64,000 nucleotides of DNA, taken from NCBI GenBank assembly GCA_037349315.1, contig JBAIAC010000021.1, forward strand, positions 4,092,001-4,156,000. The letters run 5' to 3'. A program made the position numbers and the translations under genes. The notes under the pieces are model-generated. The model was given only the letters and a program-made list of their open reading frames with translations, made no database searches and had not been told where the DNA came from. This DNA comes from Chelydra serpentina. Lineage: Eukaryota > Chordata > Testudines > Chelydridae. Below are positions 48,301 through 57,863 of this stretch, piece by piece; within the stretch, counting starts at the first letter, position 1; each line of letters begins with the position of its first letter.

Positions 48301-51300
48301 TGCCTGTAACACTAAGGAAAGGCTGTTAAGCTCAGGACACCTGTCTGTCTGGAAGCAGACCCCTGTATCTGAGGGGGGCAGAGGAACATCCCCCTCCCCA
48401 ATCTCCACATGGGACATGTGAGTCACAGGGGCTCCGGCAGAATTTCCCTGAGGCTGTGGCCAAGGGAGCCAGTTCACAGCCTGCTCCCCCTGGGGAAATA
48501 GGGCCAGAGCTGAACCTGGTGGGAGCTGAGCATGAGCAGACATGGGCATGGCGTGGCCAAGGTTAAGACCCGGAATTGCAGGCCGCCAGCAGGGGGTCTC
48601 TGGCCTGGGGTGTGGGCGACAGGTTAACCCCAGGAAGGGAAATGGATTCCTGGCATACACACAGCCCTGGGGCTGGGACACAACCAGCGTAGGGAAGCCC
48701 CCTGCATCACCAGACCCTGGGACACCAGCGCCCCAAAGACATCGCTGGGCTAAGACCAGCCTGCAGGGAGACAAACCTATACCGATTCCCCAAATGATCA
48801 AGGGGTCACTCCCTACCCCAGCCTAGGGGTCAGGACACCCCAGTGTGCAGCCAAGACTGCTCTGAGCTGTGTAGTGGAAAGGGTGATTTTAATTAGAGCC
48901 AGATGTCAGCATGCTGACAGGCCTGGTAGGACAGGGATGGGGAAGATGCTGTGGCTTCTCTGGATCACATTTGTCGGTTCAAACTTTGCCAGGGCTGGCA
49001 CTGGTTAAAGGGGGAAGAGATGTAATAAAGTAGGATTTTTCTGTAATATTTTTACACTATGTGTGCCTCAGTTTCCCCCATGTGTTGCATGGCTACCCAG
49101 TTGCAGGGGCGATGAGGAGGATTAGGTTTATTCTCAGGGCAGGCTAAGAGACATCGGGGTGGGTGTCACCTCCCTGAGCGGGTGGAATGAAGAGTCCTTA
49201 AGGAACTTGTTGAAATCAACCCAGCTCACCAGAGGTCAGAGAAACAAGGCAAGTGCTGCTGACTCCTCGATTTTCCCGCCTCTCCGCCTGGAGGCTGAGC
49301 AGAGACCCCAGCTCGAGAGCACAGGACTGGGAGGTGGGGGGTGCTGGACAAAGATGGAGGCTCTCACCTGGAGCTGGCCAAGGAGGTCAGCCGGAGACAG
49401 AGACAGCCTGGAAAGGGTCTTTCACTCTAGCTTGGCGGGGCACTGGCTGACTGCAATGGACACTGCTTTACCCCTCAGTCTCTCTGCTGACCTCAGGCCG
49501 CTCTGTGACTCATAAACCAGCCTGGCTTGGCAATGCTGCCGGGTGTCACTGCAAACACACACTGGGGTATCGGAGCCCCTGAAGAGTGGCCAGGTCTCTC
49601 CAGGGGTCTGGCTTGGTGGGAGGCGCCGGGCAGAGCTCGCGGGGTGGAGCAGGAGGGCTGGAGCCCAGAGGCTCCATCTCAGAGGCGGTGGCCTGCCCTG
49701 CAGGAAGAGTGGGGCCCCCTGGGGGGCTGGCACTTTGAGGGCTCCTCCAATGGGCAGAACATCGATCCTGGGGACTGGGACATCCCCGGACTCTGACCCC
49801 TGTGTCTTGGCAGGTCTACGGCACAGTGATGAATGTGAACCGCGGGAACCCGGCCGGCCAGGAGGTGCTGGTAGATTCATGGCCAGAGTTCAAAATCGTC
49901 CTCACCCGGCCACGCAGAGAGGTGCGGCCTTTGCTGGGCCCCGCCCATCTGCCCTGCTCCCCTCCCCCGCCTGACGCCATCACTGCCCCACTCTCCTCCC
50001 CCACCTGACGCCATCTCTACCCGCTCCCCTCCCCCACCTGATGGCATATTTGCCCCACTCTCCTCCCACACCTGATGCCATCTCTACCCGCTCCCCTCCC
50101 CCACCTGATGGCATATCTGCCCCACTCTCCTCCCCCACCTGATGCCATCTCTACCCACTCCCTTCCCCCACCTGACGCCATCTCTGCCACGCTCCCCTCC
50201 CCCACCTGATGGCATATCTGCCCCGCTCCCCTCCCCGGCTTGACGCCATCTCTGCCCAGCTCCCCTCCCCCACCAGAGGCATTCACTGCCCGACTCCCCT
50301 CCCCCACCTGACGCCATCACTGCCTCGCTCCCCTCCCTGACTTCCTTGCCCCTTTCCCTGCTTGGTGTCATCTCTACCCCTCCCCCTTCTGTCTGCCCCA
50401 CCTCCCCACAGCCCTAAGCCCACTGGCTCTGTTCACGGGGCCCCTTCCCCCTCATCAATCTCTTACTTGGGGCTCACTGTGCCCCACTCCCCCAATGCTG
50501 TCTATGAGGGTCAAGGGGGGGTAGCAGAGGCTGCGCTCACCCCCAGGCAGTGTCCCCCCTGCAGGTGACATGGGACCCAAGCGATTACGGCACCAACTTG
50601 TACACGGCCTTCTACCGGGACGAGGGCGCCTGCCGGGCCCTGCTGGGGAACAGCCGCGCCGTGGACTGGGGCCAGGCCTTCCAGATACAGGGTGAGCCCT
50701 TCCAGCCCTGCTCCATCCAGCTCCTGCCCCCCCCCAGCTATCCCCCCACATCGGGCCAATAGCCCTGAGGAGCTAGCCCAGGCCCCTCTCTCTCCATGGG
50801 CCAATAGCCCTGAGGTGTCCGCCTGAGTCCCTCCCCCCTACAGGCAAATAGCCCCAAGGAGCTCGCCTGGGCCCCTTCTCCATCCACACCCGGGATCCTG
50901 AACGAGCTAAGCTTGGGAACCCCCAGTTGGGTCATGCTGGCTCACAGTGGCCCTTGGCCCCTCCCTGCTGCTCTCCCCCACTGGGCTGGGCCCCACACGG
51001 CCATGGGCACCTTTCAGGGGGGCCCTGCTGACAGTGCACGGCTGTCCCTGCAGGGCTGCAGGATGGGGTATACGAGACCATCAGGGACATCGCCAGGGCC
51101 AGGGGGCTCGAGATGGAGATGTATCCGTACCGGCCGCTGCTGCACCCAGACCCGCCTGCCATGCCCCAGTACCGGTAGGTGCCCCCCAGAATGGGGCAAC
51201 GTACACAACCAGCCTGTGCTAGATGGAGGGGGGAGCGGGGCTGGGGGAAGGGAAGGACCCTGGGGTGCCAGGCCAGAGGCCTCCATTGCGCCCTAGATCT

Positions 51301-52525
51301 GGTGGCAATGAGTTCCCCAGGCTAACGGTGCTGGCAGAGTGAGGGCATCACCCCGGCCCCACACACAGCCCCAGGCCTTGGGCACATGCTGCCAAGGATT
51401 TCCCATCCTGCTCAGGGGCAGGGCTGAGTCAGCCCTAGAGCTTCGCCAGGGGGCAGGGGCAACCCAGCCTGGCCAAGGAACCTCTTTGGCCCCAGTGGGG
51501 AGAGCCTCCCTCCCCTCCATGGGGGGCACTGGGGCAGAGCATTATGGGGGCTATAGGCACCCCAGAATTTGCCATAGCCCCCCCTCCCAGTGCAAAGGCC
51601 AAACGTTACACAGAGTAAGGGTGGCAATGTCAGAGTAGGGCTGAGCTGCTGCTGGGGGCAGCGCTGCCTTCAGGGCTGGGTGGCACACCCCTCCCCCACA
51701 GGATACATTCCATGCCCCCCCCCCCCGCCAGTTTGAGATTCAGCAACCCCACACCCAATTTTCTGTCCAGCCCATCTCAGCCCCCAACCGGGAAGAGGAT
51801 GGCGCTGCCGGACCCTGCTCCCCTCCTATGCCACGTCATACCAGCTCAATTTCTGCTCCCCGGGCTCACTCTCCCTTGTACCGGGTCAACCCCCGCGAGT
51901 CCCCTTCCCCTGCCTGTGCTGGTTCTATCCCCCCACCCCCCCACCTGCACTGACCGCCCCCCCCCCGCTTGCCAGGTCAATCCCCTCTGTGCTCACCCCA
52001 CCCCATCTCTCTCTCCCCCCTGCCCTGTGTTTCAGGCCTGAGAACGGGCTCAGGCTGGCCCCCGTGTCCCCCGCCCACGCCAAGCTGCTCAGCGACACCT
52101 GGATGTTTGGGGGGAACAGCTGGAGCCTGCGGTATCTGTGCCTCCTGATCCGACACTTCCCCAACGCCTGCCTCCTGGCCCCTGACGGGACCCCCATCTC
52201 CTGGTCCCTCACTGACCCGCTGGCTGCCCTGACGCACGGTTACACCCTCCCGGAGCATCGTGGCCAGCGCCACCTAGGGTCCGTGGTGGGGATGCTGGCG
52301 GCACAGTTGCATGCCCGCGGCTTCCCTGTATACACCAGGGTGCTGCCCCACAACGAGCCTTCACTGCACACCCTGAAACGCCTCGGCTTCCGCATCCTGC
52401 CTGGGGTGTTCCACCGGCTGGTGGTGATGCCCGGGTTCGCCCAGTGCCGGCCAGCCAGTGCCCTAGACTCGGCCCAGGACTCTGCGCCCAGCTCTGGGGA
52501 ACAGCCACGGCCCCATAGCACATAG
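45307..52525 (+). CDS. Glycine N-acyltransferase-like protein (5 coding exons)
   Basis: Members of this family transfer an acyl group from acyl-CoA to glycine or glutamine, mostly in mitochondria, for detoxification. Coding exons 45307-45384, 49814-49921, 50565-50691, 51054-51174 and 52036-52525 join in frame to 307 residues, close to the family's 295-302. The N-terminal domain starts [20 protein letters not shown] and continues [13 protein letters not shown] with [12 protein letters not shown]. The C-terminal GNAT-type domain (exon 5) has [21 protein letters not shown] and the CoA-loop region [14 protein letters not shown], then [17 protein letters not shown]. All splice sites follow GT-AG and phases match. 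No frameshift is seen. Which paralogue (GLYAT, GLYATL1-3) it is cannot be told by eye, so no symbol is given. Confidence 0.9.
45540..46560. other. Intron 1 of the acyltransferase-like gene, 5' part
   Basis: Repetitive in places: CAGGGGGTAGCAG/CAGGGGGCAGCAG words at 45555-45605 and GGTTAGAGGTAGCGGTGG/GGTAGCAGTAGG words at 46405-46540. A minus-strand family C LTR piece (GGGAAACTGAGGCATAAAGG) lies at ~46255-46385. No exon recognised. Confidence 0.5.
46870..47040 (+). mobile_element. LTR-like fragment, family C
   Basis: Contains TTTGTAATATGTTTATG and GTGTGCCTCAGTTTCCCC as in 49030-49090 and 53485-53530. It is followed by a gag-like remnant, so it may be the 5' LTR of that relic. Confidence 0.45.
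47045..48120 (+). pseudogene. Possible gag remnant of an LTR retroelement
   Basis: The frame 47060-47281 reads [19 protein letters not shown], resembling the N-terminal part of gypsy gag proteins, and ~47960-48110 has [12 protein letters not shown] and [15 protein letters not shown] text. A hAT copy at 47640-47914 splits it. The assignment rests on short motifs only. Confidence 0.35.
47640..47914. mobile_element. hAT-like miniature transposon
   Basis: 275 bp, CAGGGCTGGCTTTAGG to the complement of CAGAGCCGGCTTTAGG, with a perfect 8-bp target duplication GCGTTAAT at 47632-47639 and 47915-47922. It lies in intron 1 of the acyltransferase-like gene. Its interior shares CTCCGGGTCTTCGGCGGCA with 17461-17831, so the two are related. 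Confidence 0.93.
49015..49600 (+). mobile_element. LTR-like sequence, family C
   Basis: Contains TCTGTAATATTTTTACAC and GTGTGCCTCAGTTTCCCC, and its 3' part (GTGTCACTGCAAACAC, GGTCTCTCCAGGGGTCTGGC) matches 53855-53930. It lies directly 5' of acyltransferase-like exon 2, in intron 1. Confidence 0.55.
49814..49921 (+). CDS. Acyltransferase-like coding exon 2
   Basis: 36 codons from [13 protein letters not shown] to TRPRRE; acceptor TTGGCAG|GTC, donor GAG|GTGCGG, phase 0. VYG and the DxWPDF-like VDSWPEF are family landmarks. Confidence 0.93.
49965..50335. repeat. ~45 bp minisatellite in acyltransferase-like intron 2
   Basis: About eight units of CTCCCCTCCCCCACCTGA plus TGCCATCTCTGCCC or TGGCATATCTGCCC. 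It fills most of the intron between coding exons 2 and 3. Gly-rich frames on the minus strand are artefacts. Confidence 0.92.
50565..50691 (+). CDS. Acyltransferase-like coding exon 3
   Basis: 127 bases: [19 protein letters not shown] to DWGQAFQIQ, ending in phase 1 at donor CAGG|GTGAGC; acceptor CCTGCAG|GTG. The [13 protein letters not shown] and W-x-Q-x-x-Q-I-Q motifs match the family N-terminal domain. Confidence 0.93.
51054..51174 (+). CDS. Acyltransferase-like coding exon 4
   Basis: 121 bases: [18 protein letters not shown] to PPAMPQYR; acceptor CCTGCAG|GG, donor CCG|GTAGGT in phase 2. It links the N- and C-terminal domains. Confidence 0.9.
51175..52035. other. Intron 4 of the acyltransferase-like gene
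   Basis: Unique GC-rich intron with C-runs at ~51716-51727 and ~51957-51967. No repeat family or exon was recognised in it. Confidence 0.6.
52036..52525 (+). CDS. Acyltransferase-like coding exon 5 (GNAT domain)
   Basis: 490 bases: [20 protein letters not shown] to a TAG at 52523-52525. It holds the whole GNAT-fold C-terminal domain ([16 protein letters not shown] is the CoA-binding loop region). The last ~25 residues ([16 protein letters not shown]) are low-complexity and extend beyond the conserved fold. Confidence 0.93.
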
Positions 52526-53470
52526 CACAGGGGGAGAGGAGGAGACGGGGACATGGCCTAGGGACCTGCGCACAGCTCTGGGGGACGGCCACACTCCCAC
52601 AGCACGTAGCATTGGGGGAGGGGAGGAGAAGGGGACACGGCCCAGCCACACCAGGGACCTATTGCTCTGCCGCCCCCATGAAGGGGACACACTGACCAGC
52701 CACCAGGGGAGCTCAGCTGTCAGCCCTTGGGAAGCCAGGGCCTGGTAGAGGAGAGTAGCTCATGCTCCATTATCCCCTGGAGCAGGGCAGAGGCTCAGTA
52801 GGGGGCGCTCTCCCCTGGCAGTCAGTGCTGGCCCCAAAGAGGGCAGGGTGAGGGCTCAGCAGGGGGCGCTCTCCCGCTCCCCTCCCCAGGCAGCTGGGGC
52901 TGTGGTGGGGGTTCCCCTTTCCAGGAGCTGTGCCTGGTCTTGCCAAAGCTTTGGTGCAAGCTCCCTTGGGTCCGACCACATCCCAGCTGTGGCCCACCCC
53001 TTACCTCCCCCGTGGTGATCGGGGGCAGGTGCTGGCCTTGCACGGTTGCTCCAGGGCCAGCAGCCAGCTGGAAAGCCAGGCCAGGGCTTGTGTTTATGGC
53101 GGCACATTACACGCGGGAGGGGAGCGGCCATAGGACCCGCCCCCGGTAGAGCCCTGCTGGGCCTGAACGCAGGAAGAAGCATCCACTCTTCTCCCTCCCC
53201 CAAGAATGGATGTCCTCAGCCCTGGGCAGGTGATGTAGGACTGACCAGCCCCCTGCCAGCCCCAGGGGGCTGCTTCTCCTCGTGTGGCTGGGCCCAGCTG
53301 CAGCCCCAGTGAGCCGTGGGGAGGGGACCCCCCCCACACACACACACAGCAGACACGGCAGGCTCTTCTCTCCCTTGCTGGTAGGTCAGTAGCAGCGTGG
53401 AGAGGGGATGGGGCACTCGAGATCCTTGCAGGCCCCAGGGACACGCATCCCCTTCCTCTCAGGTGGTGGG
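52526..53470. other. 3' flank of the acyltransferase-like gene
   Basis: An imperfect duplication of about 70 bases (GGGGGAGAGGAGGAGACGGG and GGGGGAGGGGAGGAGAAGGG) lies near 52529 and 52614. No AATAAA is seen before 53821, so the 3' UTR end is not fixed. Confidence 0.5.
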
Positions 53471-53479
53471 AGAGAGAGA

Positions 53480-54150
53480 GAATTTCCTGTAATAGTTTTG
53501 ACGCCTGTGTGCCTCAGTTTCCCTCTGTACTTTGCATTGCTGCCCAGGGACAGAGCAGGGAGAGGAAGGGGTATGTCACATGGCTGGGGGGCAGGAACTT
53601 GGCGATCAGGATCAAAACCAACCCAGACCAACGGAGGCTCCACAAAGATGAAGAGTTGTCTCTTGGTGGAACTCAGGAGCTCCCAGCTAGGACTGAAAGA
53701 CGGAGACAGGATCCATTTTTGGCTCTTCAGCAGCTTGGCTGTGTGGGGCCCTGGCCTGTGTCTTCACCTTCACTTTTCTCTGCTGCCCCAAGGACCTCCC
53801 AGGCCAGGTTCTAGGGGGCCAATAAACCTTAGGCTGTGTGGAAAAGGCTTTGGGATGTCACTGCAAACACTGGCTGGAGGACACTGGTCCCCAAAGAGCA
53901 GCCAGGTCTCTCCAGGGGTCTGGCTCAGTGGGATGTGCCGGACAGAGCTCGTGGGATGAAGCAGGATGGCTGGAGCCATGTGGTTGGCCCTGGAGGAAGA
54001 GAGAGTCCCCTTGGGGGGCTGGCACATCACAGGCAGACCCAGGGGTTCCTTATAAAAGTTGGGGCGTAGCACTGATCCTGGGGAGTCACGATAGGGAGCA
54101 GAGCTGTGGGTCCCAGCTGGGGGCACCAGGCCAGTGTGGGGTGTCTCCTT
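53480..54150 (+). mobile_element. LTR-like sequence, family C
   Basis: Starts near TTTCCTGTAATAGTTTTGAC with GTGTGCCTCAGTTTCCCTC, and resembles 49015-49760 over several hundred bases, including GTCTCTCCAGGGGTCTGGCT and CCCTTGGGGGGCTGGCAC. An AATAAA at 53821-53826 could also serve the upstream gene. Confidence 0.55.
53821..53826 (+). promoter_or_regulatory. AATAAA, LTR-borne, possible gene terminator
   Basis: First plus-strand AATAAA after the acyltransferase-like stop codon, 1.3 kb downstream and inside a family C LTR copy. Use by the gene is inference only. Confidence 0.35.
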
Positions 54151-54388
54151 CACAGCCAGAACTGACAGCAGAGAAGGACAGGCACATCTGCAGGCAGACC
54201 CAGGGGTAGAGCCAGCCTCGCCCCCAGCCAGGGAGCTCACCCCCCAGCCAGGGAGCTGGCCCACCGGAGCAGTGCCCCCACCCCCAGCCAGGCAGCCGAC
54301 CCTCCCCCACACACCTGGAACACAGAGCCTCCAACCCCGGCCGGCCGGCCTGCGTTACCCCATGACTTTGACACTCAGACTTGCACAG

Positions 54389-55273
54389 CAGTAGCGTAGC
54401 CAGGTCTTGAGCACAGGGGGAGAGGCGGCGCTATAAAAAGGTTGTACTCACCCTGCGACGCTTTAAAGGTCCGCTGCGGAGCCCCGGCCCTTTAAAGCGC
54501 CGCCGCCGGAGCCGCTGGCAGGGCCCGCGCACCCACTAGGGCGCCAACATTTGGGGGGCGGCGGGCAGCTCCCCGCTGCCTCCCCGCTGAGCTGCTGAGC
54601 GGAGAGACAAGGGGCGGCTGGCCATGGCTGTTCCTTGTCTCTCCGCTCAGCAGCTGAGCGGGGAGACAAGGAGCGGCTTGCTGCGGCTGCCCGCTGCCTC
54701 CCTGCTGAGCTGGGAGACAAGGGGCGGCTCGCCGTCGCTGCCCCTTGTCTCCCCGCTGAGCTTCTGAGCGGGGAGACAAGGGGCGGCTTGCTGCGGCTGC
54801 CCCTTGTCTCCCCGCTGAGATGTTGAGCAGGGAGACAAGGGGCGGCTTGCCGCTGCTGCCCCTTGTCTCTCCGCTCAGCAGCTCAGCAGGGAGACAAGGG
54901 GCGGCTTGCTGCGGCTGCCCGCTGCCTCCCCACTGAACTGGGAGACAAGGGGCGGCTGGCCGTGGCTGCCCCTTTTCTCCCCGCTGATCTGTTGAGCGGG
55001 GAGACAAGGGGTGGCTTCCCGCTGCTGCCCCTTGTCTCTCCGCTCAGCGGCTGAGCGGGGAGACAAGGGGCGGCTTGCCGTGGCTGCCCCCCTGTGCCGC
55101 TCCCCGCTCTGGCAGCGGGGCTGGGGGTGGGGGGGCGCTTTAAAAGGCCCGTGGCTCCCCGCAGCGGCAGGAGCCACAGGGCTTTTAAAGCGCTGCTCGG
55201 GCGGTGCCTTAGCGCCGCTTTTCCTCATAGGGGGAGCGGCCGCTCCCCCTGCTCCCCCCCGGCTACGCTACTG
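54389..55273. mobile_element. hAT-like non-autonomous transposon, 885 bp
   Basis: Termini CAGTAGCGTAGCCAGG and the complement of CAGTAGCGTAGCCGG, with a perfect 8-bp target duplication TTGCACAG at 54381-54388 and 55274-55281. The interior is a tandem array of ~60-110 bp units around GGGGAGACAAGGGGCGGCTT and GCTGCCCCTTGTCTCCCCGC, with inverted copies between units. Spurious open frames cross it on both strands. Confidence 0.93.
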
Positions 55274-55403
55274 TTGCACAGTCTCCGTTTCCCAAGAGTG
55301 AATCATTATTTAAAAAACTGTATAGAAATCACCACTCTCCCATCATTCAGTGCATCTGGCCCAGCCTCTGGCCCGGCCCCGGGCCCCTCGCCCAGCTCCG
55401 GCC

Positions 55404-55490
55404 TCAGCGGAACCGCTTCTCCTCCCACACGTACAGCTTCCCCGCAGGCACCTTCCGGAAAAACAGGCTGTTGCCTCGGCTCATGTTCCC
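55404..55490 (-). CDS. Terminal coding exon of an unrecognised gene
   Basis: After acceptor CCGTGCAG, 28 codons and a TGA: GNMSRGNSLFFRKVPAGK then LYVWEEKRFR. The phase matches the upstream exon at 56135-56210. The basic/aromatic C-terminus and clean splice site look like a real conserved exon. I do not recognise the family. Confidence 0.55.
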   Translation of the reverse strand, partial: GNMSRGNSLFFRKVPAGKLYVWEEKRFR

Positions 55491-55581
55491 CTGCACGGAG
55501 AGGAGAGGAGACGGGTGTTAGCGTGGCGTGGCCTGCCTTGCCCTGCCCTGCTTCCCTCTGCCTGTCAGGGTGGCCTGCCCT

Positions 55582-55950
55582 CAGAGCTGGCACGCCCACT
55601 AGGTAACCCTAGGCGGTCGCCTAGGGCGCCGGGAGCCAGGGGGCGGCTGCCTCCTGCCCTCCCGGAGGGGCGCCTGGCCATGGCTGCAGCCCGCCCTCCT
55701 GGCTCCGCGGTTGAGCCAGGAGTCGGGGGGGGGCGGCTGGCCACGGCTGCCGTGAGCCGGGGGGGCGCCGTGGGCGGGGGGAGGCTGCCGGGTGGGGGGC
55801 TCAGCTGCGGGAGGGGCGGTGTTAGCTGGGCGGAGTGGGGCGCAGTGGGGTGGACTGGCTGCGGGGCGGGGGGCAGTGTTTGCTGCCGGGGGAGCGATGT
55901 TAGCTGGGAGTGGGGCCCCTAGGGCGCAAAACTTCCTTGCACCGGCCCTG
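55582..55950. mobile_element. hAT-like miniature transposon in that intron
   Basis: 369 bp from CAGAGCTGGCACGCC to the complement of CAGGGCCGGTGCAAGG, with a perfect 8-bp target duplication CCTGCCCT at 55574-55581 and 55951-55958. The first ~50 bases contain CTAGGCGGTCGCCTAGG, an internal palindrome. Confidence 0.92.
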
Positions 55951-56134
55951 CCTGCCCTGCCCAGCTTCCCTCTGCCTGCACCCCCAGGCTCCCGTCTGCC
56001 AGCCCTCCTACCCACACAGCAGGGCCAACACTTCCCAGCCCTTTTATAACCCCCACCCCGTGATGAGTGCCAGGCACGGCTGCCCCACACACGGCGTCGC
56101 TGCGCTATGGGGCTGGGGCGAGGCTGGGACGTAC

Positions 56135-56210
56135 CTCCTTGAGCAGCTGGCTCCAGCAGTCTAACCAGGAGGAGTAGTTGGGTGCGTAGGGGGGGAAGCC
56201 ACCAGCCAGC
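56135..56210 (-). CDS. Penultimate coding exon of an unrecognised gene
   Basis: 76 bases: acceptor TCTTGCAG|G, one base completing a codon, then 25 codons LAGGFPPYAPNYSSWLDC and WSQLLKE, ending in phase 0 at a perfect donor GAG|GTACGT. It joins in frame to the exon at 55490-55404 across an intron that contains the hAT at 55582. Earlier exons are not found; they may lie in 56220-57000 or have been displaced by the retroelement beyond. Confidence 0.55.
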
Positions 56211-56219
56211 CTGCAAGAG

Positions 56220-57015
56220 AGGAGAGGGGGAGGAAGTGGCAGTGAGCTGTGTCCCATGTGCCCCAGGCCCCCCCCACACATGGGGACTGGGCCACAAGCC
56301 CACCGTGCTCCGGCACGGACACAGCCCTGCTCCGAGCCTGCAAACACAGCTCAAGCTGCGCCCCGCCAAGGCCTCTGCAGCAGCCAGTCGCCCCGGGGAC
56401 AGCAGCTGGGTCACCCCCTGCCGGCCACCGCAGCCTGTTCCCAGAGCCCTCCCTGGCCTCCCCAGCATCACTTATCTGAGCCCTACTGGGCTACGTAGCT
56501 TTAACGGGCCTGAGCCAGGCAGCTCAGCCAGGCCCCAGAACCCCCCGCCACCCCCTGTCCATTCCCCCATGGCCAGAGCTTCCTGCCTCTGCCCCCAACA
56601 CTACAGCAGGGCAGACGGGCACCAGGAGAGCAGCCCTTCTCCTGGGAGCAGAGCTGATGCCCCCTAGTGAGATGGCCAAGGGCCGCAGCAGCAATACTCC
56701 CCGGAGGAGGGGGGTGGGGAGAGGCTGATTCAGGCGCGCAGACCATTAGGCTGGAGAGAAGCATGAAGGGATATGTCAGCGAAGAACTGCAGGCACGCGA
56801 GATGGGCCACAGTTAGCAGGGCGGGGCGCTGACTCCGCAGCCCCGCCCGGAGCCTCTCAGCCCCCGGAGCACAAGGAATGGAGAGGGAGGGCGTCTCAAC
56901 GACGGGCAGGGACAATCTGTGCAGCTCCCAGCACAGCAGCCGACTGAAGGCCAACTGCCTCAAGAGCACCAGCCGACTGCAACTTATCACCCCGGAGTCT
57001 CACCGAGAGCCTTCA
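56220..57015. other. Flank of the unrecognised exons, no gene assigned
   Basis: GC-rich unique sequence grading into the Gmr1-like element at about 56900-57020, where gag-tail or linker sequence is expected. No zinc knuckle seen. Confidence 0.4.
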
Positions 57016-57022
57016 GGCCCAG

Positions 57023-57420
57023 ATGTCTCGCAAATACCCCCAGAGCGAAGGGACACTGAGTGTGGGCGGGAGGAAGATTACTGCGTGGAGAGACCCTGGC
57101 GCACAGGTGTCAGCTATCCACCAATCCCTGGTGGACCCCAAAGTCATCGACCCAGAGGCCCAAGTGATGGTGCAACCCTCTAAGGCCAACGCTTTTAACT
57201 TGCCTACAGCCAGGTTGCCCATCCAGTACAAGGGCTGGTCAGGAATATGGACTTTTGCAGTCTATGGCGATTATCCGATTCCCATGCTGCTGGGAGAAGA
57301 CTTAGCCAACCATGTCAGGCTAACGAAAAGGGTGGGGATGGTCACCCGCAGCCAGGCTAAACAGGCCTCCACACCTAACTCCATTCCTGATCCTCCTACA
57401 GGAACCCAGCCAGAGGTGTT
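57023..57420 (+). pseudogene. Retroelement protease and linker start (copy 2)
   Basis: An aspartic-protease-like domain: WRDPGAQVSAIHQSLVDPK, where the usual D-T/S-G triad reads D-P-G, then YKGWSGIWTFAVYGDYPIPM and LLGEDLANHV (flap and second-half motifs). The frame is then cut by the solo LTR at 57421. The D-P-G triad would not be expected to catalyse. Confidence 0.75.
57416..57420. repeat. Target-site duplication GTGTT (left)
   Basis: Matches 57859-57863 and flanks the 438 bp solo LTR. Confidence 0.8.
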
Positions 57421-57858
57421 TGTCACGGAGTGTGGGGGAGTCAGGTCCTGCACCCCTCTTCCCGGGATTCAATGTGACTCTCAGCCAGCCAGTAGAACAG
57501 AAGGTTTATTAGGGTTGTCAGGAAAGAGTCCATACAGAGCTTGTAAGTATGACCAGGACCCCTCTGCTGGGCCTTCTGGGGCGGGGGCAGGGAGCTTAGA
57601 CCCCAGCTCTGGGGCTCCCTGCGTTTCACCACCCAGCTTCAAACTGAAATCAAAAAGCCAAACCCTCCAGCAGCCTCTCTTCCCCTCCCCCAGGGCCCCT
57701 CCTCTAGCCTGTCCATTCTCCCAGCCAAAGGTGTCACCTCCCAACCCCCGTCCTGGCTCAGGTTACAGCCTCAGGTAAAGTCTCGCATTTCCAATGCAGC
57801 CTTTCCCACTGCAGCCAGCCTCTCAGGTCAGATCCATCTCGCTCTCTACTCCGTCACA
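57421..57858 (-). mobile_element. 438 bp solo LTR, inverted, in the protease-integrase linker
   Basis: Begins TGTCACGGAGTGTGGGG and ends CTCCGTCACA, with perfect 5-bp duplication GTGTT. The TTTATT at ~57507 gives AATAAA on the minus strand. It is a different family from the 799 bp LTR. The host frame resumes afterwards with LKPDPRPESMAAVV and a PAE/PAP-rich linker. Confidence 0.88.
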
Positions 57859-57863
57859 GTGTT

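Noticed and set aside
54492..55228. Minus-strand frames of 117-171 codons with repeated GETRGS-like words
   Set aside because: Tandem repeats inside the hAT-like element at 54389.
55404..56210. Naming the gene of the two minus-strand exons
   Set aside because: I could not place the 53-residue C-terminus in any family with confidence, so no symbol is given.
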